Counted from the stretch's first letter, positions 19,224 through 28,915 are shown. The stretch is DNA of 64,000 nucleotides from Rugamonas sp. (GCF_025354735.1 NZ_JANXMI010000001.1:44142-108141); one strand, 5' to 3'. Numbers and translations are program-made. The notes: generated by a model from the letters alone, not told the origin.

Positions 19224-19725
19224 ACTGGCGCCGCGCGAGCGCCTGCAACCGAGTCTGCTCGACCGCCTCAGCGACGACGAGCCCGACAACAGCAGCGAGC
19301 CGCGCGAACGGCGCGTGCTGTCGCTGCGCACGCTGCGCGAAGGCGTGCTGCGCGACCTGGCCTGGCTGCTCAACACCACCAACCTGCTGTCGGTGATCGA
19401 GCACGGCGACTTGCCCCACGTCGCCAATTCCGTGCTGAACTACGGCGTGCCGGTGATGTCGGGCCACTCGCTCAACAGCCTCAATATCGCCCAGCTCGAA
19501 CGGGGCATACGCCAGGCCATCTGGGACTTCGAGCCGCGCCTGATCCGCGCCACCGTCGGCGTCAAGGCGCGCATGAACGCCGACGAAAAAAACACCCTGA
19601 CCTTCGACATCGAAGCGGACCTGTGGGCCCAGCCCTATCCCGAGCGGCTCTACCTGAAGACCGAACTCGATCTTGAGCGCGGCGCCGTGCTGCTGTCCGA
19701 AACCAACGGCCGGAGCGTCAAATGA
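19216..19725 (+). CDS. tssE: T6SS baseplate protein TssE (gp25-like)
   Basis: 169 residues from MAELAPRERL; the start overlaps the tagJ stop by eight bases. The gp25-like wedge domain covers ~50-150 (VLNYGVPVMSGHSLNSLNIAQLERGIRQAIWDFEPRLI), and LQPSLLDRLSDDEP is the usual N-terminal motif. A wedge component of the T6SS baseplate with TssF and TssG. Confidence 0.93.
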   Translation: MAELAPRERLQPSLLDRLSDDEPDNSSEPRERRVLSLRTLREGVLRDLAWLLNTTNLLSVIEHGDLPHVANSVLNYGVPVMSGHSLNSLNIAQLERGIRQAIWDFEPRLIRATVGVKARMNADEKNTLTFDIEADLWAQPYPERLYLKTELDLERGAVLLSETNGRSVK

Positions 19726-21596
19726 ATCCGCGCTTTCTGCGCTACTACAGCCAGGAGTTGCAGCACCTGCGCGAAGTGGGCGGCGAGTTCGCCCAGGAAT
19801 ATCCCAAGATCGCCGGGCGCCTGGGCCTCGACGCCTTCGAGTGCGCCGACCCCTACGTCGAACGCCTGCTCGAAGGCTTCAGCTACATGGCCGCCCGCGT
19901 GCAGATGAAGATAGACGCCGAATTCCCGCGCTTCACCCAGCACCTGTCGGAACTGGTCTATCCCCATTTCCTGGCGCCGACGCCGTCGATGGCGGTGGTG
20001 CAGCTGCAGCCCGACCTGAGCAATCCGGCCCTGCAAAAAGGCTATGTTGTGCCGCGCGGCAGCGCCATGCGCAGCGTGCTGGGCAAGGGCGACAATACCG
20101 CCTGCGAATACCGCAGCGCGCACGCGCTCACGCTGTGGCCGGTCGAACTGGTCGAGGCGAAATTCTTCACTCACGGCGGCAGCCAGGCCGGCCTGAACCT
20201 GCAACTGCCGCCGACGGTCAAGGCCGGCGTGCGCCTGCGCCTGCGCAGCACCGGCGCCGCCTTCAAGGACTTGCCGCTCGATACGCTGCAACTGCATCTG
20301 CGCGGAGCCGACGAAATGCCGGTGCGCATCTACGAAGCGCTGCTGGCCGGCGTGGAAGGCGTGCTGGTGACGCCGGTGGCGCGCCCGGCCGCCTGGCACA
20401 GCCTGCTGCCCAAGACGGCGCTGCGTCCGCTCGGCTATGCCGAGGGCGAGGCCTTGCTGCCGAGCGGCAAGCGCAGCTTCCAGGGCTACCGCCTGTTGCA
20501 GGAATATTTCGCCTTTCCCCAGCGCTTCCAGTTCGTCGAACTGGCCGGCCTGCGCGCCGCGCTGCGCCAGTGCGCCGACAAGGAAGTCGAGATCACCATC
20601 CTGCTCGGCCGCGCCGACGCGCAGCTGGAAAAAATGCTGGACGCCTCCAATTTCGCCTTGCACTGCACCCCGGTGGTCAACCTGTTCCAGCGCCGCGCCG
20701 ACCGCATCAACGTCACCGGCGAGCAGCTCGAATACCACGTGCTGGTCGACCGCACGCGGCCGATGGATTACGAGGTGTTCCAGATCGAAGCGGTGACCGG
20801 CTACGGCACCGGGCCCGGATCGGAACAGGCCTTCGAGCCGTTTTATACGGCCAAGGACCTGGGCGGGATGCAACAGGGGCGCGCGTTCTTCCAGCTGCGG
20901 CGCGAACCGCGCCAGGTGTCGCAGCGCCAGCGCCGCGACGGCCCGCGCTCGAGCTACGTCGGCAGCGAAGCCTTCATCGCCATCGTCGACGCGGCCGAAG
21001 CGCCCTACAGCGCCGAGCTGCGCCAGCTGGGCCTGTCGGTCTGGTGCACCAACCGCGACTTGCCGCTGGCGATGGCCATCGGCGTCGGCAAGACCGATTT
21101 CATCCTCGACGACGGCGGCCCGGTGACGGCGGTGCGCTGCGCGGCCGGCCCCAGCCAGCCCCATCCCTCGTTCGCCGAGGGCAGCGTCGCCTGGCGCCTG
21201 CTGAACCAGCTGTCGCTCAACTACCTGTCGCTGCTCGACAGCGACCCCGCCCAGGGCGCCGTCGCGCTGCGCGAGATGCTGGACCTGTATTGCCACCCGA
21301 CCGATCTGAACGCCCAGCGCCAGGTCGAGGGCGTGCGCTCGATCAGCGCCAAGGCCGTCACCCGGCGCATGCCGTCGCCCGGCCCCATCGCGGTGGGACG
21401 GGGCCTGCAAATCACCGTCACGCTGGACGACGCCGCCTTCGAGGGCACCGGCGCCTTCGTGCTGGGCGCCGTGCTGAGCGAGTTTTTCGCCCAGTACGTG
21501 TCGATCAACTCGTTTACCGAAACAGTGGTGCGGACCATCGCGCGCGGCGACATCATGCGCTGGCCGGCCAAGGTGGGCGCATGCGCGATCCTGTAG
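19722..21596 (+). CDS. tssF: T6SS baseplate protein TssF
   Basis: 624 residues, normal size. Opens MNPRFLRYYSQELQHLREVGGEFAQEYPKIAGRLGL and contains DPYVERLLEGFSYMAARVQMKIDAEFPRFTQHL, both diagnostic. The ATG overlaps the tssE stop (ATGA) and its 3' end overlaps tssG by 16 bases, so the three are translationally coupled. Confidence 0.95.
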   Translation: MNPRFLRYYSQELQHLREVGGEFAQEYPKIAGRLGLDAFECADPYVERLLEGFSYMAARVQMKIDAEFPRFTQHLSELVYPHFLAPTPSMAVVQLQPDLSNPALQKGYVVPRGSAMRSVLGKGDNTACEYRSAHALTLWPVELVEAKFFTHGGSQAGLNLQLPPTVKAGVRLRLRSTGAAFKDLPLDTLQLHLRGADEMPVRIYEALLAGVEGVLVTPVARPAAWHSLLPKTALRPLGYAEGEALLPSGKRSFQGYRLLQEYFAFPQRFQFVELAGLRAALRQCADKEVEITILLGRADAQLEKMLDASNFALHCTPVVNLFQRRADRINVTGEQLEYHVLVDRTRPMDYEVFQIEAVTGYGTGPGSEQAFEPFYTAKDLGGMQQGRAFFQLRREPRQVSQRQRRDGPRSSYVGSEAFIAIVDAAEAPYSAELRQLGLSVWCTNRDLPLAMAIGVGKTDFILDDGGPVTAVRCAAGPSQPHPSFAEGSVAWRLLNQLSLNYLSLLDSDPAQGAVALREMLDLYCHPTDLNAQRQVEGVRSISAKAVTRRMPSPGPIAVGRGLQITVTLDDAAFEGTGAFVLGAVLSEFFAQYVSINSFTETVVRTIARGDIMRWPAKVGACAIL

Positions 21597-22621
21597 CCGT
21601 CGAGCTGCTGCTCGAAGCGAAGGCGGCGCGCATGGATTTCTTCCAGGTGCTGCGCCTGATCGAGAATGCCCGGCCCGACCTGCCGCGCATCGGCGCCTCG
21701 CTGCGCCCGCGCGACGACGCGGTGCGCTTCGGCCAGGACCCGGCGCTGATCTTCCACCCCACCATGCTGGGCCGCTTCACCCGCGCCGACGGCGACGCCC
21801 GGGCCCGCCTGGCCGTCAATTTCTTCGGCCTGCTGGGCGCCAACGGCCCGATGCCGCTGCACATCACCGAATACGTGCGCGACCGCCTGCGCCAGGGCGG
21901 CGACGCCACCATGCTGGCCTTCCTCGACGTCTTCCACCACCGCATGCTGGCCCTGTTTTACCGGGCCCGCGCGAGCGCCGAGCCGGTCATCAGCCTGGAC
22001 CGCGCCGACGCCGACCGCTTTTCCAACTTCGTCGGCAGCATGTTCGGCATCGGCGCGCCGGCGCTGCGCGAGCGCGATGAAATCGGCGACTTCGCCAAGC
22101 TGCACTTCGCCGGACTGCTGGCCAACAAGGCGCGTCCGGCCTCGGGACTGGTGACGATATTGCGTGAATATTTCAAGCTGCCGGTGCGGCTGGAACAATT
22201 CGTCGGCCACTGGATGCGGCTGCCGGCCGAGATCCAGAGCCGCCTCGGGCGCGCCGACGAGGGCAACCGCCTCGGCAGCTCGCTGCTGCTGGGCCGCAGC
22301 GTCTGGGATTGCCAGCACAAATTCCGCATCGTCATCGGCCCGCTCGACTACGCCGACTACCAGCGCTTCCTGCCCGGCGGCGACAGCATGGCGCGGCTGC
22401 GCGCCTGGGTCCGCAATTACGTCGGCCTCACATTGGACTGGGACGTGCGCCTGGTGCTGAAAAAAGAACAGCTGCCGCCGCTGCGCCTGGACGGCTCGAC
22501 CCGCATGGGCTGGAGCAGCTGGCTGAGCAGCACGGCGCCGGCGCGCGACCCCGACCAGTTGCTGATCCATCCGGCCGGCCTCGACGCGGCGCCGGCGGCC
22601 GCCGTTGGCAATACAGCTTAG
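21581..22621 (+). CDS. tssG: T6SS baseplate protein TssG
   Basis: 346 residues from MRDPVAVELL. Family motifs: FFQVLRLIENARPDLPRIGASLRPRDDAVRFGQ, VNFFGLLGANGPMPLHITEYVRDR and LGSSLLLGRSVWDCQHKFRIVIGPL. The start lies inside the end of tssF. TssG binds two TssF copies and TssE in the baseplate wedge. Confidence 0.95.
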   Translation: MRDPVAVELLLEAKAARMDFFQVLRLIENARPDLPRIGASLRPRDDAVRFGQDPALIFHPTMLGRFTRADGDARARLAVNFFGLLGANGPMPLHITEYVRDRLRQGGDATMLAFLDVFHHRMLALFYRARASAEPVISLDRADADRFSNFVGSMFGIGAPALRERDEIGDFAKLHFAGLLANKARPASGLVTILREYFKLPVRLEQFVGHWMRLPAEIQSRLGRADEGNRLGSSLLLGRSVWDCQHKFRIVIGPLDYADYQRFLPGGDSMARLRAWVRNYVGLTLDWDVRLVLKKEQLPPLRLDGSTRMGWSSWLSSTAPARDPDQLLIHPAGLDAAPAAAVGNTA

Positions 22622-22700
22622 CAGTACACCTTATCGATACATTAGCGCTACCAATCCAGCGACCGCAAGGCCGCCGTCCGCAAACCACAAAGGGGAAGTC

Positions 22701-25436
22701 ATGGCCGACATCAGTCGTGTTGCATTGTTTGGAAAACTGAACAGCCTGTGTTACCGGGCCATCGAAAGCAGCACCGTGTTCTGCAAGCTGCGCGGCAATC
22801 CCTATGTGGAGCTGGTGCACTGGATGCATCAGATACTGCAATTGCAGGATTCCGACCTGGTGCGCATCATCCGTCATTACGAGATCGACGCGGCCACCCT
22901 GGCGCGCGACCTGACCGCCGCGCTCGACCGCCTGCCGCGCGGCTCGACTTCCGTCACCGACCTGTCCTCGCAGCTGGAGGAATCGGTCGAACGGGCCTGG
23001 GTCTACGGCACCCTGATGTTCGGCGAATCGCAAATCCGCTCGGGCCACCTGGTGGTCGGCCTGCTGAAAACGGCCGGCCTGCGCAACGCCCTGTACGGCA
23101 TGTCGAAACAGTTCGAGAAGGTCAAGCTGGAACACCTGTCCGACAACTTCGCCAAGCTGCTGGGCGAATCGCCGGAAGCGAAACTGTTCGCCACCGACGG
23201 TTTCAGCGGCGGCGGCGCCGCGCCCGGCGAAGCGTCGGGCGCCATCGCTCCGGCCGCGATGGGCAAGCAGGAAGCGTTGAAAAAATTCACGGTCGACCTG
23301 ACCGAGCAGGCGCGCAGCGGCAAGATGGACCCCATCGTCGGCCGCGACGACGAAATCCGCCAGATGGTCGACATCCTGATGCGCCGGCGTCAGAACAACC
23401 CCATCATGATCGGCGAAGCCGGCGTCGGCAAGACGGCCGTGGTCGAAGGCTTCGCCCAGCGCATCGCGCGCGGCGACGTGCCGCCGGCGCTCAAGGACGT
23501 GCAGCTGCTCACGTTGGACGTGGGCCTGTTGCAGGCCGGCGCCAGCATGAAGGGCGAGTTCGAGCAGCGCCTGCGCTCGGTCATCGATGAAGTCCAGGCC
23601 AGCGCCATCCCCATCATCCTGTTCATCGACGAAACCCATACCCTGGTCGGCGCCGGCGGCGCGGCCGGCACCGGCGACGCCGCCAACCTGCTCAAGCCGG
23701 CCCTGGCGCGCGGCACCCTGCGCACCATCGGCGCCACCACCTTCGCCGAGTACAAAAAGCACATCGAAAAAGATCCGGCCCTGACGCGCCGTTTCCAGAG
23801 CATCCAGGTCGACGAGCCTAGCGAGGAACGGGCCATTTTGATGATGCGCGGCGTCGCCTCGACGATGGAAAAACACCACAAGGTGCAGATTCTCGACGAG
23901 GCGCTGGAAGCGGCCGTGAAACTGTCGCACCGCTACATCCCGGCGCGCCAGCTGCCCGACAAATCGGTCAGCCTGATCGACACCGCCTGCGCCCGCGTGG
24001 CCGTCAGCCTGCACGCCACGCCGGCCGAGGTGGACGACAGCCGCAAGCGCATCGAAGCGCTGGAAGTCGAGCTGGCCATCATCGGCCGCGAAAGCGCCAT
24101 CGGCATCGACATCGGCAAGCGCGCCGCCGACGCCCACGATTTGCTGGGCGCCGAACGCGAGCGCCTGTCCGGCCTGGAAGCGCGCTGGAACGAGGAGCGC
24201 GTGCTGGTCGACCAGCTGCTGGCGCTGCGGGCCCGGCTGCGCGACGGCGCCCAGCCGGTCGAAGGCACGGGCAGCAAGCTCGAAGCGGCGGCCGGCACGG
24301 AGGCGCCGGCTGCGGCTTCGACGGCGGCAGCGGCGGCCACGCCCGAAGAACGCGCCGAGCTGATGGCGCAACTCAAGGCGGTGCAAGCGACGCTGTCGGC
24401 GCTGCAAGGCGAAACCCCGCTGATACTGCCGACCGTCGACTACCAGGCCGTGGCCGCCGTGGTCGGCGACTGGACCGGCATCCCCGTCGGCCGCATGGCG
24501 AAGAACGAGATGGAGACGATACTCAACATCGCCGGCGCGCTGGCCAAACGCGTCATCGGCCAGGACCACGCGATGGAGATGATCGCCAAGCGCATCCAGA
24601 CCTCGCGCGCCGGCCTCGATAATCCGAGCAAGCCGATCGGCGTGTTCATGCTGGCCGGCACCTCGGGCGTCGGCAAGACCGAGACCGCGCTGGCGCTGGC
24701 CGAGGCGCTGTACGGAGGCGAGCAAAATCTCATCACCATCAACATGAGCGAGTACCAGGAAGCGCACACGGTGTCGACGCTGAAAGGCGCGCCGCCCGGT
24801 TACGTCGGCTACGGCGAAGGCGGCGTGCTGACCGAAGCGGTGCGCCGCAAGCCGTATTCGGTGGTGCTGCTCGACGAAGTCGAAAAAGCCCACCCCGACG
24901 TGCACGAAATGTTCTTCCAGGTGTTCGACAAGGGCTTCATGGAAGACGGGGAAGGGCGCTTCATCGACTTCAAGAACACCCTGATTATCCTGACGACGAA
25001 CGCCGGCACCGACCTGATCGCCGGCCTGTGCAAGGATCCCGACCTGATGCCGGAGCCGGACGACATGGCCAAGGCCCTGCGCGCGCCGCTGCTCAAGGTG
25101 TTCCCGCCGGCGCTGCTGGGCCGCCTGGTGACGATACCGTACTACCCGCTGTCGGACCAGATGCTGGGCCAGATCGTCAAGTTGCAGCTGAACCGCATCA
25201 AGAAGCGGGTCGAGGCGCGCTACAAGATCGCCTTCGAGTATGGCGAGGACGTGGTCAAGCTGGTGGTGTCGCGCTGCACCGAGGGCGAGTCGGGCGGGCG
25301 CATGATAGACGCCATCCTCACCAACTCCATGCTGCCCGATATCAGCCGGGAATTCCTGACGCGCATGATGTCGGCCACGCCCATCGTCGGCGTGACGGTG
25401 AGCGTCGTCGAGGGCGAATTCCACTATGGTTTTTGA
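22701..25436 (+). CDS. clpV: T6SS sheath-recycling AAA+ ATPase TssH (ClpV)
   Basis: 911 residues from MADISRVALF; AGGGGAAGTC precedes the ATG. Domains: N-terminal ClpN repeat (~1-160), first AAA+ module with Walker A GEAGVGKT near residue 237, a coiled middle region with an Ala-rich insert (~530-560), and a second AAA+ module with GTSGVGKT near residue 653. The HWMHQILQLQDSDLVRI segment is characteristic of ClpV over ClpB. It disassembles contracted TssB/TssC sheaths. Confidence 0.96.
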   Translation: MADISRVALFGKLNSLCYRAIESSTVFCKLRGNPYVELVHWMHQILQLQDSDLVRIIRHYEIDAATLARDLTAALDRLPRGSTSVTDLSSQLEESVERAWVYGTLMFGESQIRSGHLVVGLLKTAGLRNALYGMSKQFEKVKLEHLSDNFAKLLGESPEAKLFATDGFSGGGAAPGEASGAIAPAAMGKQEALKKFTVDLTEQARSGKMDPIVGRDDEIRQMVDILMRRRQNNPIMIGEAGVGKTAVVEGFAQRIARGDVPPALKDVQLLTLDVGLLQAGASMKGEFEQRLRSVIDEVQASAIPIILFIDETHTLVGAGGAAGTGDAANLLKPALARGTLRTIGATTFAEYKKHIEKDPALTRRFQSIQVDEPSEERAILMMRGVASTMEKHHKVQILDEALEAAVKLSHRYIPARQLPDKSVSLIDTACARVAVSLHATPAEVDDSRKRIEALEVELAIIGRESAIGIDIGKRAADAHDLLGAERERLSGLEARWNEERVLVDQLLALRARLRDGAQPVEGTGSKLEAAAGTEAPAAASTAAAAATPEERAELMAQLKAVQATLSALQGETPLILPTVDYQAVAAVVGDWTGIPVGRMAKNEMETILNIAGALAKRVIGQDHAMEMIAKRIQTSRAGLDNPSKPIGVFMLAGTSGVGKTETALALAEALYGGEQNLITINMSEYQEAHTVSTLKGAPPGYVGYGEGGVLTEAVRRKPYSVVLLDEVEKAHPDVHEMFFQVFDKGFMEDGEGRFIDFKNTLIILTTNAGTDLIAGLCKDPDLMPEPDDMAKALRAPLLKVFPPALLGRLVTIPYYPLSDQMLGQIVKLQLNRIKKRVEARYKIAFEYGEDVVKLVVSRCTEGESGGRMIDAILTNSMLPDISREFLTRMMSATPIVGVTVSVVEGEFHYGF

Positions 25437-25539
25437 GCGCGGCCTAGCGAAGACTCAGTCCGCTTGACGCGGCGATGGTGATGGCGGAGGCCGGCTTTTC
25501 CGGAATTATCAGTTCATGTTTTTATGGGAGCATTTTGTC

Positions 25540-26211
25540 ATGCATACTGTAAATACCAATAATAATGTCGTCGCCTTGCAGGTCACGCAAGGTGCGACGA
25601 TTTTGAATTTGACGACTTCGCTGCAACGCCATCACTTCAATTTTTGCGCCGAGGCCGGCGCCTTGGCCGTCAACAGTCTGATTTTCAGCATCATTCCGCA
25701 GTCGGGATGGGAGCTCGACGCTGGCGATGTGGGCACCGCGATCGACTTGCACTTGACGGGCGGCCTGCCGCCGGCCGGACTGTACGACCTCGATGTGGTG
25801 ACATCGAGCGGGCGTACCTATCGGGTCGATAATTCGGCCCGCAACGCGCTCAATCCGGTCAATCACTTTTACCCGATTGCAGGCACGTCCTTGTGGGCGG
25901 CCATGAACCAGCAGCAATATCAGATGGCGAGAGCCTTGCGCCGTATTCAGGTCGCCATCGAGGCGCGCCGCGCCGAAGGCGAAGCGCAAAACAAGGTGGC
26001 CGCTTACTCGGATTTCAAGTCGCTGATCGAAAGAAAGGCTTCCATCGACAAGGACAGGGGGGCGGCCAACAACCCCGTCTTGAGCCGATATCAGGAGGCG
26101 GTCATTGAATGGCGCACCAACGCCGCCGACGCCTTCAGGGCTCAGCTCGACGAGGTGAGCGGCGACCGGGTCCTGGTCGGCCTGGTAAAGGGTTTGCTGA
26201 GCAAGTGGTAG
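25540..26211 (+). CDS. Unrecognised protein at the start of the T6SS cargo block
   Basis: 223 residues from MHTVNTNNN, with GGGAG upstream; an ATG eight codons earlier is less likely. No signal peptide, membrane helix or known motif. The first ~115 residues are predicted beta-rich (ALQVTQGATILNLTTSL; GTAIDLHLTGGLPPAGLYDLDVVTSSGRTYRVDN); the rest is helical and charged (QMARALRRIQVAIEARRAEGEAQNKVA; YQEAVIEWRTNAADAFRAQLDEV). It lies between clpV and the cyclase-like gene, 64 bases before the latter. Adaptor/chaperone, immunity protein or effector are all possible. Confidence 0.55.
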   Translation: MHTVNTNNNVVALQVTQGATILNLTTSLQRHHFNFCAEAGALAVNSLIFSIIPQSGWELDAGDVGTAIDLHLTGGLPPAGLYDLDVVTSSGRTYRVDNSARNALNPVNHFYPIAGTSLWAAMNQQQYQMARALRRIQVAIEARRAEGEAQNKVAAYSDFKSLIERKASIDKDRGAANNPVLSRYQEAVIEWRTNAADAFRAQLDEVSGDRVLVGLVKGLLSKW

Positions 26212-26274
26212 CCGCTTCGATAGCTGCCCGACAGTCCCCATAGACTTAGCAATAAAATTATTCAGAAGGCGACA

Positions 26275-27609
26275 ATGTTAATAGGACTCAGCGCTTCGTT
26301 CAGCCACAACCAGAACGGCATGACCCGGCTCGATATGGAAGCGACCAAGCGGGTGGCGGAACGCCTCAACGAGGTGATTATCTTCCGCTCCACCGGTCCC
26401 TGGTCGAAGCGCTGGCTGGAAGATAATTATCCGAGCAAGAATTTCCACGTCAAAGGCAAGAGCTCGGACTGGGGGCCGCATGCCGGCCTGGTGCCGCACA
26501 ATGGCCTCTACAGCAAGGTCGGCTACGACGCGGCCAAGGCGGCCAAGGGCACGCAGGCCAACAACGACGGCCTGGCCTCGGGTTTCGCGGGCAAGCAGCC
26601 GCTCGTGCTGACGCAACATCAGATCGATCAGCAGCTGAACCGCACCGAAGGCAGCCCGGCACGCAGCGCCATCGACACGATGATGAAAATCCCCGGCAGC
26701 ACCGACACGCTGTTGCTGGCGCGGCGCTCGGGCGACGCCAAGTCGGTCGTGTTCCGCGCCTGTGCGCGCCCCGACGGCCGGTTTGAAATCAGGGTCTATC
26801 CGCCAGTCGACGGCAAGGTCAGCTCGCCGTTCCTGGTGCTCGACAAAGACCCCAAGGGTTTGAAGGCGGAACTGTTCGAGGTCATGACATCCAACGAAGC
26901 CGGCGCCGGCCTGCCGATGACGGGCGATTACGACCTGTTCGCCATCTGCCCGTCGTGGGCGCAATACGGCAGCCAGGCGCCGCACGACATCGTCAAGCCC
27001 GGCATCCAGATCGCCGGCGGTCCGCTGCACAAGGGGCTGGCTTTCCGGGCCGGGCAGGGCATGGACAATGTGATCGATCCCACCTTGCACACCATGAGCG
27101 AGGCCGGCGACTTCGCCAGCCGCAAGGCGGGATTGGAGGTGCGCGCGGCCGGCGGCATGGGGCCGCTCGGCCGATTGACGGCGCAACAGCACCAGGCCTA
27201 TTTTGCGCCGTCGGAAAAGTCCGAACACGGCGACATGGGCAACTTGACGCCGCGGATACTGCGCTGCATTAACGAGCTCAATGTGGCCATGGGCGCCGTC
27301 GGACCGAGGGCGGCCTTGCGGCGCGTCCACCACAATGCCGAGTCGCACCGCAACCGTGCCTTTGGCGCGCTGACCCGGCGCGACATGGTGACCATGAAAG
27401 ATGGCGACCAGTATGGCGACGGTTTTCCCTTGACGGTGTTCCAGCCCAGCACCCTGTACACCGGCAATGCCTTGAACAGCCGCTGGCGCAGCGTGGCGCG
27501 TTACGGCGACGTCAGCACGCTGGAAACCTTGGCCGAGTTCAACGCCTACGCGCAAGCGCTGGGGCAATCCGACTATTACGTGCCGAAAAACTGGATCTGG
27601 AGCGCCTAG
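26275..27609 (+). CDS. Edema factor/CyaA/ExoY-like nucleotidyl cyclase, putative T6SS effector
   Basis: 444 residues, close to ExoY in size. Residues 54-67 (SK-x6-GKSSDWG) match the edema factor and CyaA catalytic loop: K55 and K62 have the same spacing as EF K346/K353. The metal site is TGDYDLFAICPS (D218, D220, matching EF D491/D493). HHNAE (H353, E356) fits the EF H577 region, with N360 one residue off the usual spacing. Family enzymes make cAMP or other cyclic nucleotides inside eukaryotic cells when bound by calmodulin or actin. There is no signal peptide or N-terminal secretion domain, which fits loading onto the VgrG, DUF4280 or Hcp encoded in the same cluster. Cyclase activity and secretion are inferred. 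Confidence 0.8.
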   Translation: MLIGLSASFSHNQNGMTRLDMEATKRVAERLNEVIIFRSTGPWSKRWLEDNYPSKNFHVKGKSSDWGPHAGLVPHNGLYSKVGYDAAKAAKGTQANNDGLASGFAGKQPLVLTQHQIDQQLNRTEGSPARSAIDTMMKIPGSTDTLLLARRSGDAKSVVFRACARPDGRFEIRVYPPVDGKVSSPFLVLDKDPKGLKAELFEVMTSNEAGAGLPMTGDYDLFAICPSWAQYGSQAPHDIVKPGIQIAGGPLHKGLAFRAGQGMDNVIDPTLHTMSEAGDFASRKAGLEVRAAGGMGPLGRLTAQQHQAYFAPSEKSEHGDMGNLTPRILRCINELNVAMGAVGPRAALRRVHHNAESHRNRAFGALTRRDMVTMKDGDQYGDGFPLTVFQPSTLYTGNALNSRWRSVARYGDVSTLETLAEFNAYAQALGQSDYYVPKNWIWSA

Positions 27610-27733
27610 CACCCGCTTCCGGCCGGCCACATCCCGATCACCAGCCGGCGCACCGGCATCGTCGCCGCGACCATGCGGTCGCCGATGCCGCTTGCCTGCT
27701 CAGTTGCCTGCTCATTCACCGCACGGAGGCCAT

Positions 27734-28915
27734 GTGGCTACCATAGAATATTTTGCAAAAGTTCCCGACGCCGCCACTTTCAAAAAGGACAGCAGCGTCA
27801 CGCTCGGCAGTCGCAGCGGCGACGCGCTGCTGCGGCGCATCGATCAACTGCTGGAAGAACTGGGCAATCAGGTCGCGGCGACCAGCCTGGCGGCCGAGTT
27901 CAACACGACGATACTGTACGGCCAGCTCTATCATGCCGTCGATGGCTGGCTCAAGGAGCGCGCCCGCGGCGTCGGAAGTTCGGGGCGCGAGCCGGCGGTG
28001 CGGGCCTTGTACACCATCGTCTGCACCACGCTGGCCAAGCGCGCCAACGTCGGCATCAGCACCTTGCCGAACTGGTTGACGGCCGCGTTCGGCCGCGACT
28101 TGTCGGAGCATGGCGAAAAGCTGGACTATGAAAATCGGCTCGCGCAATACCTGTCGTCGACCGAGCGCGCAAAATACCGGATCCGCTTCAACGGCGGCAT
28201 TGCGCAGCAAATGCAATGGTGGCTGACCCGCACCAACTGGCAAAACGTCGACAGCGCGCGCGACTTTTCGGTGGACGCCGGTTGGCGCGAGGGCCATTCC
28301 GGTTATGCCCTGAGCCAGGGAGGCGACTTTTATAGCGGACCGCACAAGGCGGCAGGCAAGAGCGTAAAAGGCGGCAGCTTTTTCCACTCGTCCTACATGG
28401 CCGGCGATACGGTGCGCTGCGCCGGTACCTGGAAAATCGTCAATGGCAAGCTGCTCGAAATTACCGACGCGAGCGGTCACTATTTGCCGACGATCAAGCA
28501 CATGCTGGGCGCCATCGAAACCCTGAAAGGCTACGGCGTCGACCTGAGCGCGGTCAGGATTTTCCTGATGTCCCAGGGCAATCCCGCGCCCGAGTTCAGC
28601 CTGACCAGTTTCATGGAGGCGTCGCAGCGGCTGTCGCTGGAGGGGATGGCGGCGGAATTTACCGAAAAGCGCAAAGTGCAGCAAGTGCGCATTGCAACGC
28701 AGGTGGCAAAGCATTTTGTCGACGATGAAGTCAGCCGCAAAAAGCGCATCGCCAACCTGATCGTTGTGGTCCAGCATTTGAGCGAGCGGAAGCACGTCAC
28801 GCTAAAGGGCACGGAAACAAAAAAAGCGGACGACTGCGCCACCTGTGCAGGCTATTCGAAGGAATGGAAAGGCATACTCGAGCAAATCGAAAAGGACAGG
28901 GCGTTGGCGGCTTGA
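27734..28915 (+). CDS. HSSY...SGHY-signature protein, putative T6SS effector
   Basis: 393 residues from a GTG with GGAGG just upstream; an ATG 14 codons earlier has no such site. Residues 215-251 read SFFHSSYMAGDTVRCAGTW, then a short spacer and LLEITDASGHYLP. This HSS(F/Y)xxG...AG...SGHYxP pattern is one I recall from plant IQM calmodulin-binding proteins and fungal homologues; the activity of the domain is not known to me. The N-terminal ~150 residues are mainly helical. Near the C-terminus there is a CATC pair. No signal peptide. It directly follows the cyclase-like gene and is probably delivered or acts together with it. Confidence 0.55.
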   Translation: MATIEYFAKVPDAATFKKDSSVTLGSRSGDALLRRIDQLLEELGNQVAATSLAAEFNTTILYGQLYHAVDGWLKERARGVGSSGREPAVRALYTIVCTTLAKRANVGISTLPNWLTAAFGRDLSEHGEKLDYENRLAQYLSSTERAKYRIRFNGGIAQQMQWWLTRTNWQNVDSARDFSVDAGWREGHSGYALSQGGDFYSGPHKAAGKSVKGGSFFHSSYMAGDTVRCAGTWKIVNGKLLEITDASGHYLPTIKHMLGAIETLKGYGVDLSAVRIFLMSQGNPAPEFSLTSFMEASQRLSLEGMAAEFTEKRKVQQVRIATQVAKHFVDDEVSRKKRIANLIVVVQHLSERKHVTLKGTETKKADDCATCAGYSKEWKGILEQIEKDRALAA

